Assembly (NCBI GenBank): GCA_005843825.1 | Contig: SZXX01000046.1 | Span: forward strand, 1-32,168 | Length of the DNA stretch: 32,168 bases | From: Chlorobium sp. | GTDB lineage: Bacteria > Bacteroidota > Chlorobiia > Chlorobiales > Chlorobiaceae | Direction of reading: 5' to 3' | Part shown: in pieces, positions 19,695 through 27,155 of the stretch | Position numbering within the stretch: position 1 is the stretch's first letter | Layout: each line of letters starts with the position of its first letter | Program-made: the position numbers and the translations under genes | The notes under the pieces: model-generated | Database searches by the model: none | What the model was told of the DNA's origin: nothing | The model's input: only the letters and a program-made list of their open reading frames with translations

Positions 19695-19865
19695 GCAATG
19701 CAATAATTTGATGGGTTAACAAAACAAGATCCCCCTCAGAACATCCGGTAAACTCCCGGCTGAGAGCAAAGTAAAAGTGCAAAGTTACTTTTTTTTAGCC
19801 TTTTATGAAAACTTTCCGGCAGATCAGTAAACAATGCAAAGCTCCATCCGTCACATCGAGCCGGT

Positions 19866-20714
19866 TCAGCACACAATGTGCCTTTTAATACCAAGCTGCT
19901 TTGCCGTGTAACCCAGGGCTAAACCGACCATTTCTGAAATGTGAAAAACGGGAATAGAGCTATCGATATGAGCCTGTTTGAGTGCCTTTGCCTGATAACC
20001 ATCAAGCACTGTATGGCAAAGAGGGCAGGGGGTTACAATAAAATCGGCTTTTAAGGTGATCGCTTCTTCAAGCGCTTCAGCTGCAACATTGAGAGATTCT
20101 TCCTCAGCAACCAGAAGGGTATGAAAACCACAACAACGGTTTTTATGTTCAAAGGGAATGGTTTGCCCTCCCAGCGCCTCAATCAACTGGTCAAGCGAAC
20201 TTGGAGCAAGAGGATTGTCCCTGCCCAGAACTTTTGACGGTCTGAGAATATGACACCCATAGAATGGGGCGATCCGATAATTTTTCAAAGGAACCGTTAC
20301 CTTGGCCTTGATTGCGTCCAGACCGACATCATCAACCAGTACCCACAAAAGATGCCGAACCTCGGAAGTGCCACGATATTCCAGCCCTTCTTTTTTCAGA
20401 ATATCATTAACCTCTTTTTTCAGTGCAGGCGTTTCATCAAGCTTTTTCTTGGCAGTGCGGATGGTCATCAAGCAGGTATTGCAGGAAACGATAAGGTCGA
20501 GGCCCATCTTTTCAGCAAGCGCAATATTGCGCGCATTAACGAGCGCAAAATGTTTCGGGCTGACGTAATCAAGGTTACTTCCCCCGCAGCAGGTGCCTTC
20601 ATGGAGTTTTACAAACTCAAGGCCAAGGTCTTTCTGCCAAAAATCGATCGAACGGTCCACCTCTTTCGTCATGGACTCATTGATGCAGCTCATGTAATAT
20701 GCATATCGCTTCAT
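19866..20714 (-). CDS. sdhE: SdhE/HdrB-like CCG-domain subunit of succinate dehydrogenase/fumarate reductase
   Basis: This protein of 282 residues carries two CCG domains. The first has Cys10, Cys42-Cys43-Gly, Cys78 and Cys81. The second has Cys154, Cys194-Cys195-Gly, Cys230 and Cys233. Such domains bind noncubane [4Fe-4S] clusters in heterodisulfide reductase subunit B, and they occur as the third subunit of type-E succinate:quinone reductases instead of a haem-bearing membrane anchor. No transmembrane helix is visible, so it probably reaches the membrane quinone through amphipathic surfaces. It starts 17 bases after the iron-sulfur subunit gene and completes the three-gene operon. The assignment to the SdhE type rests on the context; the sequence alone would also fit HdrB. 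Confidence 0.9.
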   Translation of the reverse strand: MKRYAYYMSCINESMTKEVDRSIDFWQKDLGLEFVKLHEGTCCGGSNLDYVSPKHFALVNARNIALAEKMGLDLIVSCNTCLMTIRTAKKKLDETPALKKEVNDILKKEGLEYRGTSEVRHLLWVLVDDVGLDAIKAKVTVPLKNYRIAPFYGCHILRPSKVLGRDNPLAPSSLDQLIEALGGQTIPFEHKNRCCGFHTLLVAEEESLNVAAEALEEAITLKADFIVTPCPLCHTVLDGYQAKALKQAHIDSSIPVFHISEMVGLALGYTAKQLGIKRHIVC

Positions 20715-20731
20715 CCAGCAGTTCTCCCTTA

Positions 20732-21769
20732 TTATTTTTTTTGAGATTTCAGATGATCCTGCTTAACATGTTCGGTCATTTCTCTGAACATCGCCCTGAA
20801 TACCTTTATTCCTTTAGCCGATTTTACAAGCGGCGGAGGTGGCGGGGTTCTTCGTTTGACAATCATTTTCATCGCCATCGGCAAAAGATTTCTCAGCGTC
20901 CATACCACTCCGTTGGTTCGTATGGGAAGAGTGGCTTCGACCAGCTTGCCTTTCTTTTCAATATCCTCCATAAAGGCTTCAGCGTGTTTTGCACCGCTGG
21001 TATCTCTCGGCCCTCTGCTCTCCAGAGCATCTTCACGAATCGCATGAATGGCTTCCATAATCGGAATGCTTTTCACGCACGATTCCTGGCAACGATAGCA
21101 GTGTGTACAGTCCCATACTCCATGATCCTTGACCAGTTCGGCAAGTCGTATGTCATGAATGCCATCTCTGCTGTCGACATTCATCCTGTAGGATTTCAAC
21201 AGAACAGCAGGAGATACATACTCTTTGTTTGCCCTTAATATGCTGCACTCCGAAACACATGAAGCGCAGAGAATACAGTCTGTCGCCTTATCATACTGCT
21301 GAAACTCCTCTTCGGAAATCAAAAACTCTTTCTTGCCCATTTCGGCAAGCGGCATGGTAGAATCAACCCAGTTGGAATAGCGCGTCATTTTGTCAACCAG
21401 AGGATCCATATCGACTATAAGATCCTTGATCATCGGCAGGCTGCGCAAAGGCTCAACCCGGATTATTCCGGGCTCGCGGCATTTATCGAGTTCATCCCAT
21501 ACCTGGCTTGTACAGGCAAGTTTGGATATTCCATTGACACGCATACCGCAGGAGCCGCATATGCCAGCCTGGCAGAAGGCCCTGAAGCTGAGTGTTGCAT
21601 CGACATGCTCTTTGATATAATTCAACGATCTGAGCACCGTAATACCTCTTTCTGCCGAAATGGTATAATCATCAAAGTAAGGCTTGCTGTCGACCTGTGG
21701 ATTAAAGCGAAAAACCCGGAAGGTTACATCTCTTTTTCCTTCCTGATGCTGATCTATTGTTTCCGTCAT
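20732..21769 (-). CDS. frdB: succinate dehydrogenase/fumarate reductase iron-sulfur subunit
   Basis: This electron-transfer subunit links the flavoprotein to the quinone-side subunit. It has 345 residues, about 100 more than classical SdhB/FrdB. The [2Fe-2S] site uses Cys66, Cys71, Cys74 and Cys86 (CQAGICGSCG). The first cubane site has Cys165, Cys168, Cys171 and Cys175 (CILCASCVSEC). The second has Cys221, Cys224, Cys227 and Cys231 (CTHCYRCQESC). Classical enzymes lack the equivalent of Cys224 and hold a [3Fe-4S] cluster there. The extra cysteine predicts a [4Fe-4S] cluster, as known in archaeal type-E enzymes. The C-terminal extension has a run of five prolines and a basic end. The gene starts 12 bases after frdA. 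Confidence 0.94.
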   Translation of the reverse strand: MTETIDQHQEGKRDVTFRVFRFNPQVDSKPYFDDYTISAERGITVLRSLNYIKEHVDATLSFRAFCQAGICGSCGMRVNGISKLACTSQVWDELDKCREPGIIRVEPLRSLPMIKDLIVDMDPLVDKMTRYSNWVDSTMPLAEMGKKEFLISEEEFQQYDKATDCILCASCVSECSILRANKEYVSPAVLLKSYRMNVDSRDGIHDIRLAELVKDHGVWDCTHCYRCQESCVKSIPIMEAIHAIREDALESRGPRDTSGAKHAEAFMEDIEKKGKLVEATLPIRTNGVVWTLRNLLPMAMKMIVKRRTPPPPPLVKSAKGIKVFRAMFREMTEHVKQDHLKSQKK

Positions 21770-21781
21770 AAGAGAGAATGA

Positions 21782-23485
21782 TTAATAAGTTCTTTCCTGG
21801 AGTTCATACCGTCCCATCGTTACCGGTTTTTCACCTGGAGTGGCTTTTCCGTCAACTAGGGTGGCCAGAGTATGCTTGTGCCACTTTTCGTCATCCCTGA
21901 CAGGAAAATCAATACGGGTATGGGAACCCCGGCTTTCCTCCCGGGCCAAAGCACCAACGGCAACAGTTTCAGCCAGGTCAAGCATATTTTGCAGTTCAAG
22001 CACCTGCTGAAGGTTGGTGTTGAAAACATCACTGGAATCAAAAACACGGACTTTTTTGAACCGCTCTTTAAGCTCTGCAATATCTTCTATTCCTTTATGC
22101 AGCAGGGAAGACTCTCTGAAAATACCCACATTCAGTGCCAGAGTCTGACCAAGTTCCTCACGCAGGGCGCCATACCGCTCATAGTGTCCAGAAGGCTGCA
22201 TTCGGGTTCTGATTTCTTCAACATTCTCTTTGAGCTCCTCCTCCGAAATAGACCCTGGCTCAAATTTCCCAGCCTCTTCAGCCGCCGTGTGCCCGGCAAT
22301 ACGACCAAACACAAGAATGTCGAGCAGAGAATTTCCTCCAAGGCGATTTGCTCCATGCACCGAAACACAGGCACATTCACCGGCAGCATAGACACCGTCC
22401 ATTACCGTGCGTCCGAAGTTATCGGTATCGATGCCACCCATTGAGTAATGGGCTGTCGGCCTGATAGGTATCGGCTCTTCGATAGGATCAACACCCTCAA
22501 AATTCAATGTCATCTCCCGTATCTGCGGCAGCCTCGATTTGATGAGATCAGCTCCCAGATGGCGGAGATCAAGATGGATATATTTACCTGCAGGGCTGTC
22601 AAACCCACGTCCTTCAAGAATTTCCGTTTCAATTGAGCGTGAAACAAGGTCTCTTGGTCCTAACTCCATCTTTTCTTTAGCATATCTGGCCATGAAACGC
22701 TCACCATCCTTATTGATAAGGTAACCGCCTTCGCCTCTGGCCCCTTCGGTAACGAGCAGACCGCTCTTTCTGAGGCCTGTAGGATGGAACTGAACAAACT
22801 CCATGTCTTTCATTGGTATACCAGCCCTATATGCAATGGCTTGACCGTCGCCGGTATTACCCGCCGCATTGCTTGACCGGTTCCAATACATCTTGGCATA
22901 ACCGCCGGTTGCAAAAATGACTGTTTTAGCAGGGAAAGCCTCAACCTTGCCGGTCTTCATATTCATGGCAATCAAACCCTTCGAACGACTTCCGTTGACA
23001 GAAAGGTTCAGTGCAAAATATTCATTAAAGAAAAGCACCCCTTTTCTCAAACACTGTTCATAAAGTGTCTGTAGAATAGTATGGCCTGTTTTATCTGCAC
23101 AGTAACAACACCTCGGACGGCCGGCTCCACCAAAAGGCCGCTGTGCAATGGTGTTATCTTCCATTCGAGACCATGGCGTCCCGATATTTTCAAGTTCACG
23201 TATAATTTTAGGAGCCTCGGAGCAGAGAACATCAACTGCATCCTGATCGGCAAGATAGTCGCTTCCCTTGATGGTATCGAAAATGTGCATTTCAACGCTG
23301 TCATCCTTTGCCTTGTTGGCAAGTGCGGCATTTGCTCCGCCCTGAGCCGCCGAGGTATGCGAACGGTTCGGATAGACTTTGGACAGAACAGCGATATTCA
23401 GGGCTGGATTGGTTTTCATTGCCTCCATTGCGGCATACAGACCGGCACCCCCGCCTCCGACAATAACAATATCAAATGGTTTCAT
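21782..23485 (-). CDS. frdA: succinate dehydrogenase/fumarate reductase flavoprotein subunit
   Basis: This is the catalytic subunit for succinate/fumarate interconversion. In an organism using the reductive TCA cycle it would run mainly as fumarate reductase. It has 567 residues. The FAD-binding motif is VGGGGAGLYAAM. His43 in RSHTSAAQGG is the likely site of covalent FAD attachment. Substrate-site motifs are FVQFHPTGL, HYSMGGIDTD and GANRLGGNSLLD. The N-terminus shows no signal or twin-arginine sequence, so the enzyme is cytoplasmic, unlike the periplasmic MfrA branch. It leads the frdA-frdB-sdhE unit. A perfect palindrome (23539-23560) lies just upstream. Confidence 0.95.
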   Translation of the reverse strand: MKPFDIVIVGGGGAGLYAAMEAMKTNPALNIAVLSKVYPNRSHTSAAQGGANAALANKAKDDSVEMHIFDTIKGSDYLADQDAVDVLCSEAPKIIRELENIGTPWSRMEDNTIAQRPFGGAGRPRCCYCADKTGHTILQTLYEQCLRKGVLFFNEYFALNLSVNGSRSKGLIAMNMKTGKVEAFPAKTVIFATGGYAKMYWNRSSNAAGNTGDGQAIAYRAGIPMKDMEFVQFHPTGLRKSGLLVTEGARGEGGYLINKDGERFMARYAKEKMELGPRDLVSRSIETEILEGRGFDSPAGKYIHLDLRHLGADLIKSRLPQIREMTLNFEGVDPIEEPIPIRPTAHYSMGGIDTDNFGRTVMDGVYAAGECACVSVHGANRLGGNSLLDILVFGRIAGHTAAEEAGKFEPGSISEEELKENVEEIRTRMQPSGHYERYGALREELGQTLALNVGIFRESSLLHKGIEDIAELKERFKKVRVFDSSDVFNTNLQQVLELQNMLDLAETVAVGALAREESRGSHTRIDFPVRDDEKWHKHTLATLVDGKATPGEKPVTMGRYELQERTY

Positions 23486-23538
23486 ACGCTCAAGTCTCTT
23501 TATGAAGCTGTAAAGAACGCCTCACTGATTAAACAGAA

Positions 23539-23560
23539 GGGCTCTGCCGCGGCAGAGCCC
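23539..23560 (-). terminator. 22-base perfect palindrome between the CBS gene unit and frdA
   Basis: GGGCTCTGCCG is followed directly by its complement CGGCAGAGCCC. On the minus strand the next bases are TTCTGTTT, a weak U-rich tail. It lies downstream of the CBS-domain gene and the 37-residue ORF, so it most likely ends that transcript. It also lies about 54 bases before the frdA start, so an operator or leader hairpin role for frdA is an alternative. Confidence 0.6.
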
Positions 23561-23586
23561 CGCTCGTTGAAATTGTCTTTATGGTA

Positions 23587-23700
23587 TTACTGAGGAATGC
23601 AGTACAAGAGAACCTTACTGCTGGACATTTCTATACATGATCCGGATTTGAGCTGATATGCTCTATAGCGAACCCTCACCCTTGGACTCAAACCTGTCAT
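23587..23700 (-). CDS. small ORF, possible PilZ-like N-terminal fragment
   Basis: A 37-residue reading frame begins 20 bases after the CBS-gene stop and ends 26 bases before the palindrome at 23539-23560. It therefore lies inside a probable transcript. The protein reads MTGLSPRVRVRYRAYQLK, then SGSCIEMSSSKVLLY and a short end. The R-x-R-Y-R start followed by SG...EMSS..VLLY resembles the first two strands of PilZ-like domains, but the rest of such a domain is missing. It may be a genuine small protein, a decayed remnant, or chance. No clear ribosome site was found; coupling to the CBS gene is possible. Confidence 0.4.
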   Translation of the reverse strand: MTGLSPRVRVRYRAYQLKSGSCIEMSSSKVLLYCIPQ

Positions 23701-23720
23701 GGTGATGTACAGAGACCTGA

Positions 23721-24167
23721 CTACATGGCCACATGGTCGTCATGAATCGGAAGCTCCTCGACAGCATGAAGCACATCGGTCATATTGAGAATGCCTAAAA
23801 CCTTATTGTTTTCCATAACGGTAAGGCGCCTGATATTGGTCCTTTTCATGAGACGCAGAGCATACTTTATCCTGAGGCCTGGATTGACACTGATGACAGG
23901 CTTGCTCATAATCTGAAAAACAGGGGTATTCCAGGGATCACGATGGACGTCCTCGCCGGGATCAATTACTTTTTCAAGAATATCTTTTTCAGTTACAATA
24001 CCATAACAATCATCCTCATTACGAGGCTCAACAACAAGACCGCTCTCGTTGGTCTTTTTCATAATCTGAAGCGCCTCTGCAACAGTACAGCTTCCTTTAA
24101 TAATATGAAAATCCTTCTGCATGAGTGCAGATACCGGCAGCGTCCGTAATGTTATAAGCTGATCCAT
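23721..24167 (-). CDS. CBS-pair domain protein
   Basis: This 148-residue stand-alone protein has two CBS motifs: the first at about residues 12-65 ([19 protein letters not shown]...GIVTEKDIL) and the second at about 85-140 ([34 protein letters not shown]). CBS pairs usually bind adenosine nucleotides such as AMP, ATP or NAD-related ligands and act as sensors. The target here is not known. It lies between the metallo-beta-lactamase-fold hydrolase (204-base gap) and the frd/sdh genes, on the same strand as both. It probably forms its own short unit with the 37-residue ORF. Confidence 0.88.
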   Translation of the reverse strand: MDQLITLRTLPVSALMQKDFHIIKGSCTVAEALQIMKKTNESGLVVEPRNEDDCYGIVTEKDILEKVIDPGEDVHRDPWNTPVFQIMSKPVISVNPGLRIKYALRLMKRTNIRRLTVMENNKVLGILNMTDVLHAVEELPIHDDHVAM

Positions 24168-24371
24168 AATCGTCAGGTTGCTTAAATATTAAAAAAACAC
24201 ATAAGGCCCCTATTAATGCGTTCGTTAAAAAAACACAAATAGAGCACCGATATTATCTCTGAAAACAGGATAAGGCGGGATCCGTCAGCCAGCACACGAA
24301 AAACTGGCGCAAGAAATTAATTTATAAAAAAAAACAACATAATTGCAAAAAGCGCCTGATCAAAAGAGGAA

Positions 24372-25013
24372 TTATGCAATCCCATGAGTTTTTTTGTAGG
24401 CAGCCCAGTTCTGTTTCAACAGGAAAAAAGCATTGAAATCTTTCTGAAAAAGAAAGGGATTGTGTGAGCGCTCATTGCCTATGGATGAGACTGGAGACAG
24501 CCCGTAATCGTGTCCGGGATAGACCCTGGTGCTGTCGGCGAGCAGCATGATTTTCTGCTGCAGTGACTGGTATTCCATTAAAGCCTGTTCTTCTGTGCCA
24601 GTTCCTCCGACCTTCCCTGTAAATAGGGTATCACCGGTAAACAGGGCATCGCCGATATGAATACAGATAGAATCCTTTGTATGCCCGGGCGTATGGAGAA
24701 TTCTGGCATCTTGCGCGCCAAGCGGAAACAGCGCACCATCTTCAACTCTGACTCCAGTAGACGAACAGGTCTCGCCGTAGAGAAGAGGAGCGATACCGGT
24801 ACTACGCCTGATGGCGTCATTGCCATTGGTATGATCATCATGACCGTGGGTTGAAAAAATAAACCGTATGTCAAAACCGTGTTCTGCTGCAAACCTGACA
24901 ATCATTGCCGGATTAAAGGAAGCATCGATCACGAGAGCCTCCAAGGAAGCCTCATCGGCGACAAGATATCCGAAATTCCTGTCGCCGCCTGTACGAAACT
25001 GTTCGACAATCAT
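24372..25013 (-). CDS. metallo-beta-lactamase-fold hydrolase, GloB/YcbL-like
   Basis: This 213-residue protein belongs to the glyoxalase II-related branch of the metallo-beta-lactamase fold. The two-metal site is complete: His56, His58, Asp60 and His61 (STHGHDDH), His111 (TPGHT), Asp128 (FTGDTLF) and His168 (PGHDYG). The protein is shorter than classical GloB and lacks its C-terminal glutathione-binding domain. Family members hydrolyse thioesters or act as persulfide dioxygenases. The usual dioxygenase motif has HADH rather than HDDH. The location downstream of sqr makes a sulfur role attractive, but the sequence alone supports only a thiol-ester or thiol-adduct hydrolase. Confidence 0.88.
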   Translation of the reverse strand: MIVEQFRTGGDRNFGYLVADEASLEALVIDASFNPAMIVRFAAEHGFDIRFIFSTHGHDDHTNGNDAIRRSTGIAPLLYGETCSSTGVRVEDGALFPLGAQDARILHTPGHTKDSICIHIGDALFTGDTLFTGKVGGTGTEEQALMEYQSLQQKIMLLADSTRVYPGHDYGLSPVSSIGNERSHNPFLFQKDFNAFFLLKQNWAAYKKTHGIA

Positions 25014-25100
25014 TATTACTTACTTTTTTTCAGGCATTTGCTTCATGAACAACGGAATGAATTCAGCAGTAAATGTTGTGCTGGGTTGATTCGTTGAGAC

Positions 25101-25140
25101 GCACAAAGCAACTGTTGTTACATTTTTGGTTGCTTTGTGC
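25101..25140. repeat. perfect 12-bp inverted repeat between sqr unit and hydrolase gene
   Basis: GCACAAAGCAAC (25101-25112) and its exact complement GTTGCTTTGTGC (25129-25140) flank 16 bases. The hairpin lies 31 bases after the 52-residue ORF and 88 bases before the hydrolase start on the minus strand. No T run follows on either strand, so it is not a standard terminator. It may be an mRNA-stabilising or attenuating stem, or an operator. Confidence 0.55.
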
Positions 25141-25170
25141 TTCGCAATGAGGATTACTCCTTAACGATTG

Positions 25171-25329
25171 TCAGGAGTGTCCGCCAACGACAATTCGCAT
25201 AATCTTGACATTTAACACAACAAAGCGAACAAGCTGCCATAGCAGGTTTTTCCGCCAGTAAAGGGTGCCTTTTGAAGGTACAGGGGGATAAGCTTCATCG
25301 TAATACGCCTTGACTTTATTGGTGCCCAT
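25171..25329 (-). CDS. 52-residue small protein downstream of sqr
   Basis: An open frame from ATG at 25329 to TGA at 25171 encodes 52 residues, 36 bases after the sqr stop on the same strand. The N-terminal half is aromatic and proline-rich (VKAYYDEAYPPVPSKG). The C-terminal half is a basic-hydrophobic helix candidate (LLWQLVRFVVLNVKIMRIVV). This looks like a peripheral or single-pass membrane peptide rather than random sequence. A GAAAAG stretch just before the ATG is a weak ribosome site. I do not recognise the family. Its position suggests a partner or small subunit of the sulfide:quinone oxidoreductase, which is inference. Confidence 0.6.
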   Translation of the reverse strand: MGTNKVKAYYDEAYPPVPSKGTLYWRKNLLWQLVRFVVLNVKIMRIVVGGHS

Positions 25330-25365
25330 AGCTTTTCAGATTTGAGGTTACGATCAAAATAAAGG

Positions 25366-26820
25366 TTATTCAGGAATTAACCACCAGAACGGATAGCCTT
25401 TTGCTTTATGAAAAAAGAGGTAGTGCAGGATTACTTTCAGCCAATGTCCAGCAAGACCGGCCTCTCCAACTGAGTAGTTCATATCGCGGCCCCATTCAGG
25501 ATATTTTTTCCAGTCAGGAACAACAGGGTACAAGGTCATCGAAGCACCAAGGCCATCAAACGAACCAAACCCTGCCGATACAATACAGGCTGCCCCCATT
25601 TTGCTCATTGATGCTTTATGGCGATGCTCTGTTGCCCCCTGAATTTTTTCAGCGATATTGAGTGCAACAATTTTTCCCATAACACCGGAAGGCATTCCAG
25701 TCCTTGGAGGCGTTGGGAAAATCTGCCGACCGCTCGGGCTGGTCATGGGTTTTGAAATCGGGTGGGGAGGCGCGAAGGCAATACCCGGAGCGTAAATGTT
25801 TTTGAAAAGAGGGTTCTGATAAATTGATGGCCAATCTTCAGCTTCCCAATCCTCAAAGGCCTTCGGTGTATAATTTGCGTCAACCTTCATAAACTTGTTA
25901 GGCGCAAACATTTTGTCGGTGATCTCCGCTCCACTCTTATCGAATGCAGTCAAACCAACGCCTGAGAATGAGGGAATAAGCATGGCAAAATCAAACTCCT
26001 GCGTCAATTCTTCGCCAGCAAGCGTCTCGTAGTGAGCTTTGCCTGGCTCAACATTATGAACTCCAGCCCGTCGGATCCAGTTGATGCCGTACTCGGCCAT
26101 AATGGATTCAGTAAAGACTTTCGTCGGGGTGGAGTAGCCGCCTCTGTTAATAAATGCACCTCCCATGCCAAAATCCCCCAACTCATACTCATTGGACAAC
26201 CAGGTAATCTGCGCTTTATCGCTCAGACCTCGTTTTGAAATTTCATAGGCTACATTCAGAATATATTCAAAGGCCGCTCCCTGACAGGTTGACATAGCGT
26301 GGCCGGTTCCGATCAGGATGCGCTGCTTCTGACCAGCCTGCATCTTTTTGATATTGTCCTGGAGGTGTTCCCATGCATGGGCAGCATGACTGTAGGTGCA
26401 AACCGAAAAGCTGTTTTTATCAGGACCAAGGCCTTCGGTTGCTTCGAAATTGAGCTTTGGACCGGTTGCATTGACCAGATAATCATAGTCGACTTTTTCA
26501 GTCTGTCCATTTCGTACACCATCGGTATACTCAATCGTCACATACCCTTTTTGAATTTCCGCGTCACCTTCCGGATGGATTTCAACAGCCTTGGCTTGTT
26601 TGAGAACAATGCCCCATCGGTTATAAACTTTTTTCAGTTCAAACCGGACATCGTCAATAGTCATCTGGCCAACACCAACCCAGATATTTGATGGAATCCA
26701 CTGATAGTAGCTGTTGGGAGTAACAACTACGACTTCATGATGTTTGCCAAGTTTCTTTTTAAGAAATGAGGCTGCGGTATGACCAGCAACACCGGCTCCT
26801 AAAACTACAACTTTTGCCAT
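25366..26820 (-). CDS. sqrD: sulfide:quinone oxidoreductase, SqrD-like
   Basis: This flavoprotein oxidises sulfide and passes electrons to the membrane quinone pool, releasing sulfane sulfur or polysulfide. It has 484 residues from the ATG at 26820, which has AGGAG five bases upstream; a GTG two codons earlier is not preferred. The FAD motif is VVLGAGVAGHTAA at the N-terminus. Three cysteines are placed as in active enzymes of this family: Cys141 (FSVCTYS), Cys179 (MSTCQGAAF) and Cys412 (GAACIVSAG). The C-terminal part (about residues 455-484) is hydrophobic and aromatic, suited to monotopic membrane attachment. The length and motif context favour the type IV (SqrD) group described in green sulfur bacteria. 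Flavocytochrome c sulfide dehydrogenase is less likely because no signal peptide is present. Confidence 0.88.
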   Translation of the reverse strand: MAKVVVLGAGVAGHTAASFLKKKLGKHHEVVVVTPNSYYQWIPSNIWVGVGQMTIDDVRFELKKVYNRWGIVLKQAKAVEIHPEGDAEIQKGYVTIEYTDGVRNGQTEKVDYDYLVNATGPKLNFEATEGLGPDKNSFSVCTYSHAAHAWEHLQDNIKKMQAGQKQRILIGTGHAMSTCQGAAFEYILNVAYEISKRGLSDKAQITWLSNEYELGDFGMGGAFINRGGYSTPTKVFTESIMAEYGINWIRRAGVHNVEPGKAHYETLAGEELTQEFDFAMLIPSFSGVGLTAFDKSGAEITDKMFAPNKFMKVDANYTPKAFEDWEAEDWPSIYQNPLFKNIYAPGIAFAPPHPISKPMTSPSGRQIFPTPPRTGMPSGVMGKIVALNIAEKIQGATEHRHKASMSKMGAACIVSAGFGSFDGLGASMTLYPVVPDWKKYPEWGRDMNYSVGEAGLAGHWLKVILHYLFFHKAKGYPFWWLIPE

Positions 26821-26902
26821 AGACACTCCTAGGGTTCAATGGTTCTGAATGATGCTCTAATCTTTTGCGATCGAGCACAAGAATTACTCAACTACTGACC
26901 GT

Positions 26903-27106
26903 TCACTGGAAAGCGTGACCGGGAACAACACCCACAGCCTTGAGAATTTTGGCAAGAGGGCAAAAACCTGTAAATGATGCCTGAAAAAGATTTGCCCCCA
27001 CAAAACCGGTAAACCATAGCCAGTTCTGGTTAGAATAGATGGAGAGTAAAACGCTGGAAAGAATAAAAATTCCGGCAATTGCAAACACAAGACGATCGAT
27101 ATTCAT
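26903..27106 (-). CDS. DUF2892 (YgaP-type) small membrane protein
   Basis: This 67-residue protein has two hydrophobic segments, about residues 6-25 and 28-45. It shows the DUF2892 pattern: N-terminal [16 protein letters not shown], then [20 protein letters not shown] and the [13 protein letters not shown] end with its CP-hallmark. DUF2892 domains form the membrane part of the rhodanese YgaP and often sit beside sulfur-metabolism genes. Here the rhodanese part is absent. It lies between the RND pump (49-base gap) and sqr (82-base gap), on the same strand as both, so a role in sulfur handling is inferred. Confidence 0.88.
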   Translation of the reverse strand: MNIDRLVFAIAGIFILSSVLLSIYSNQNWLWFTGFVGANLFQASFTGFCPLAKILKAVGVVPGHAFQ

Positions 27107-27155
27107 AGCGATATCTCATATAAGGTTAGAGTGACATTGGCTTTATCCGGAAATT

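Noticed and set aside
19768..19796. AAAGTAA...TTACTTT followed by T on the plus strand
   Set aside because: A 7-bp A/T-only stem is too weak, and no plus-strand gene ends before it.
20250..21238. Plus-strand frames of 164 and 179 residues
   Set aside because: They are antisense to the frdB and sdhE genes and show no family motifs.
21872..22444. Plus-strand 190-residue frame
   Set aside because: Antisense to frdA, whose reading frame is well supported.
26884..27090. Minus-strand 68-residue frame overlapping the DUF2892 gene
   Set aside because: It is a different frame of the same DNA. The DUF2892 frame has the family pattern and this one does not.
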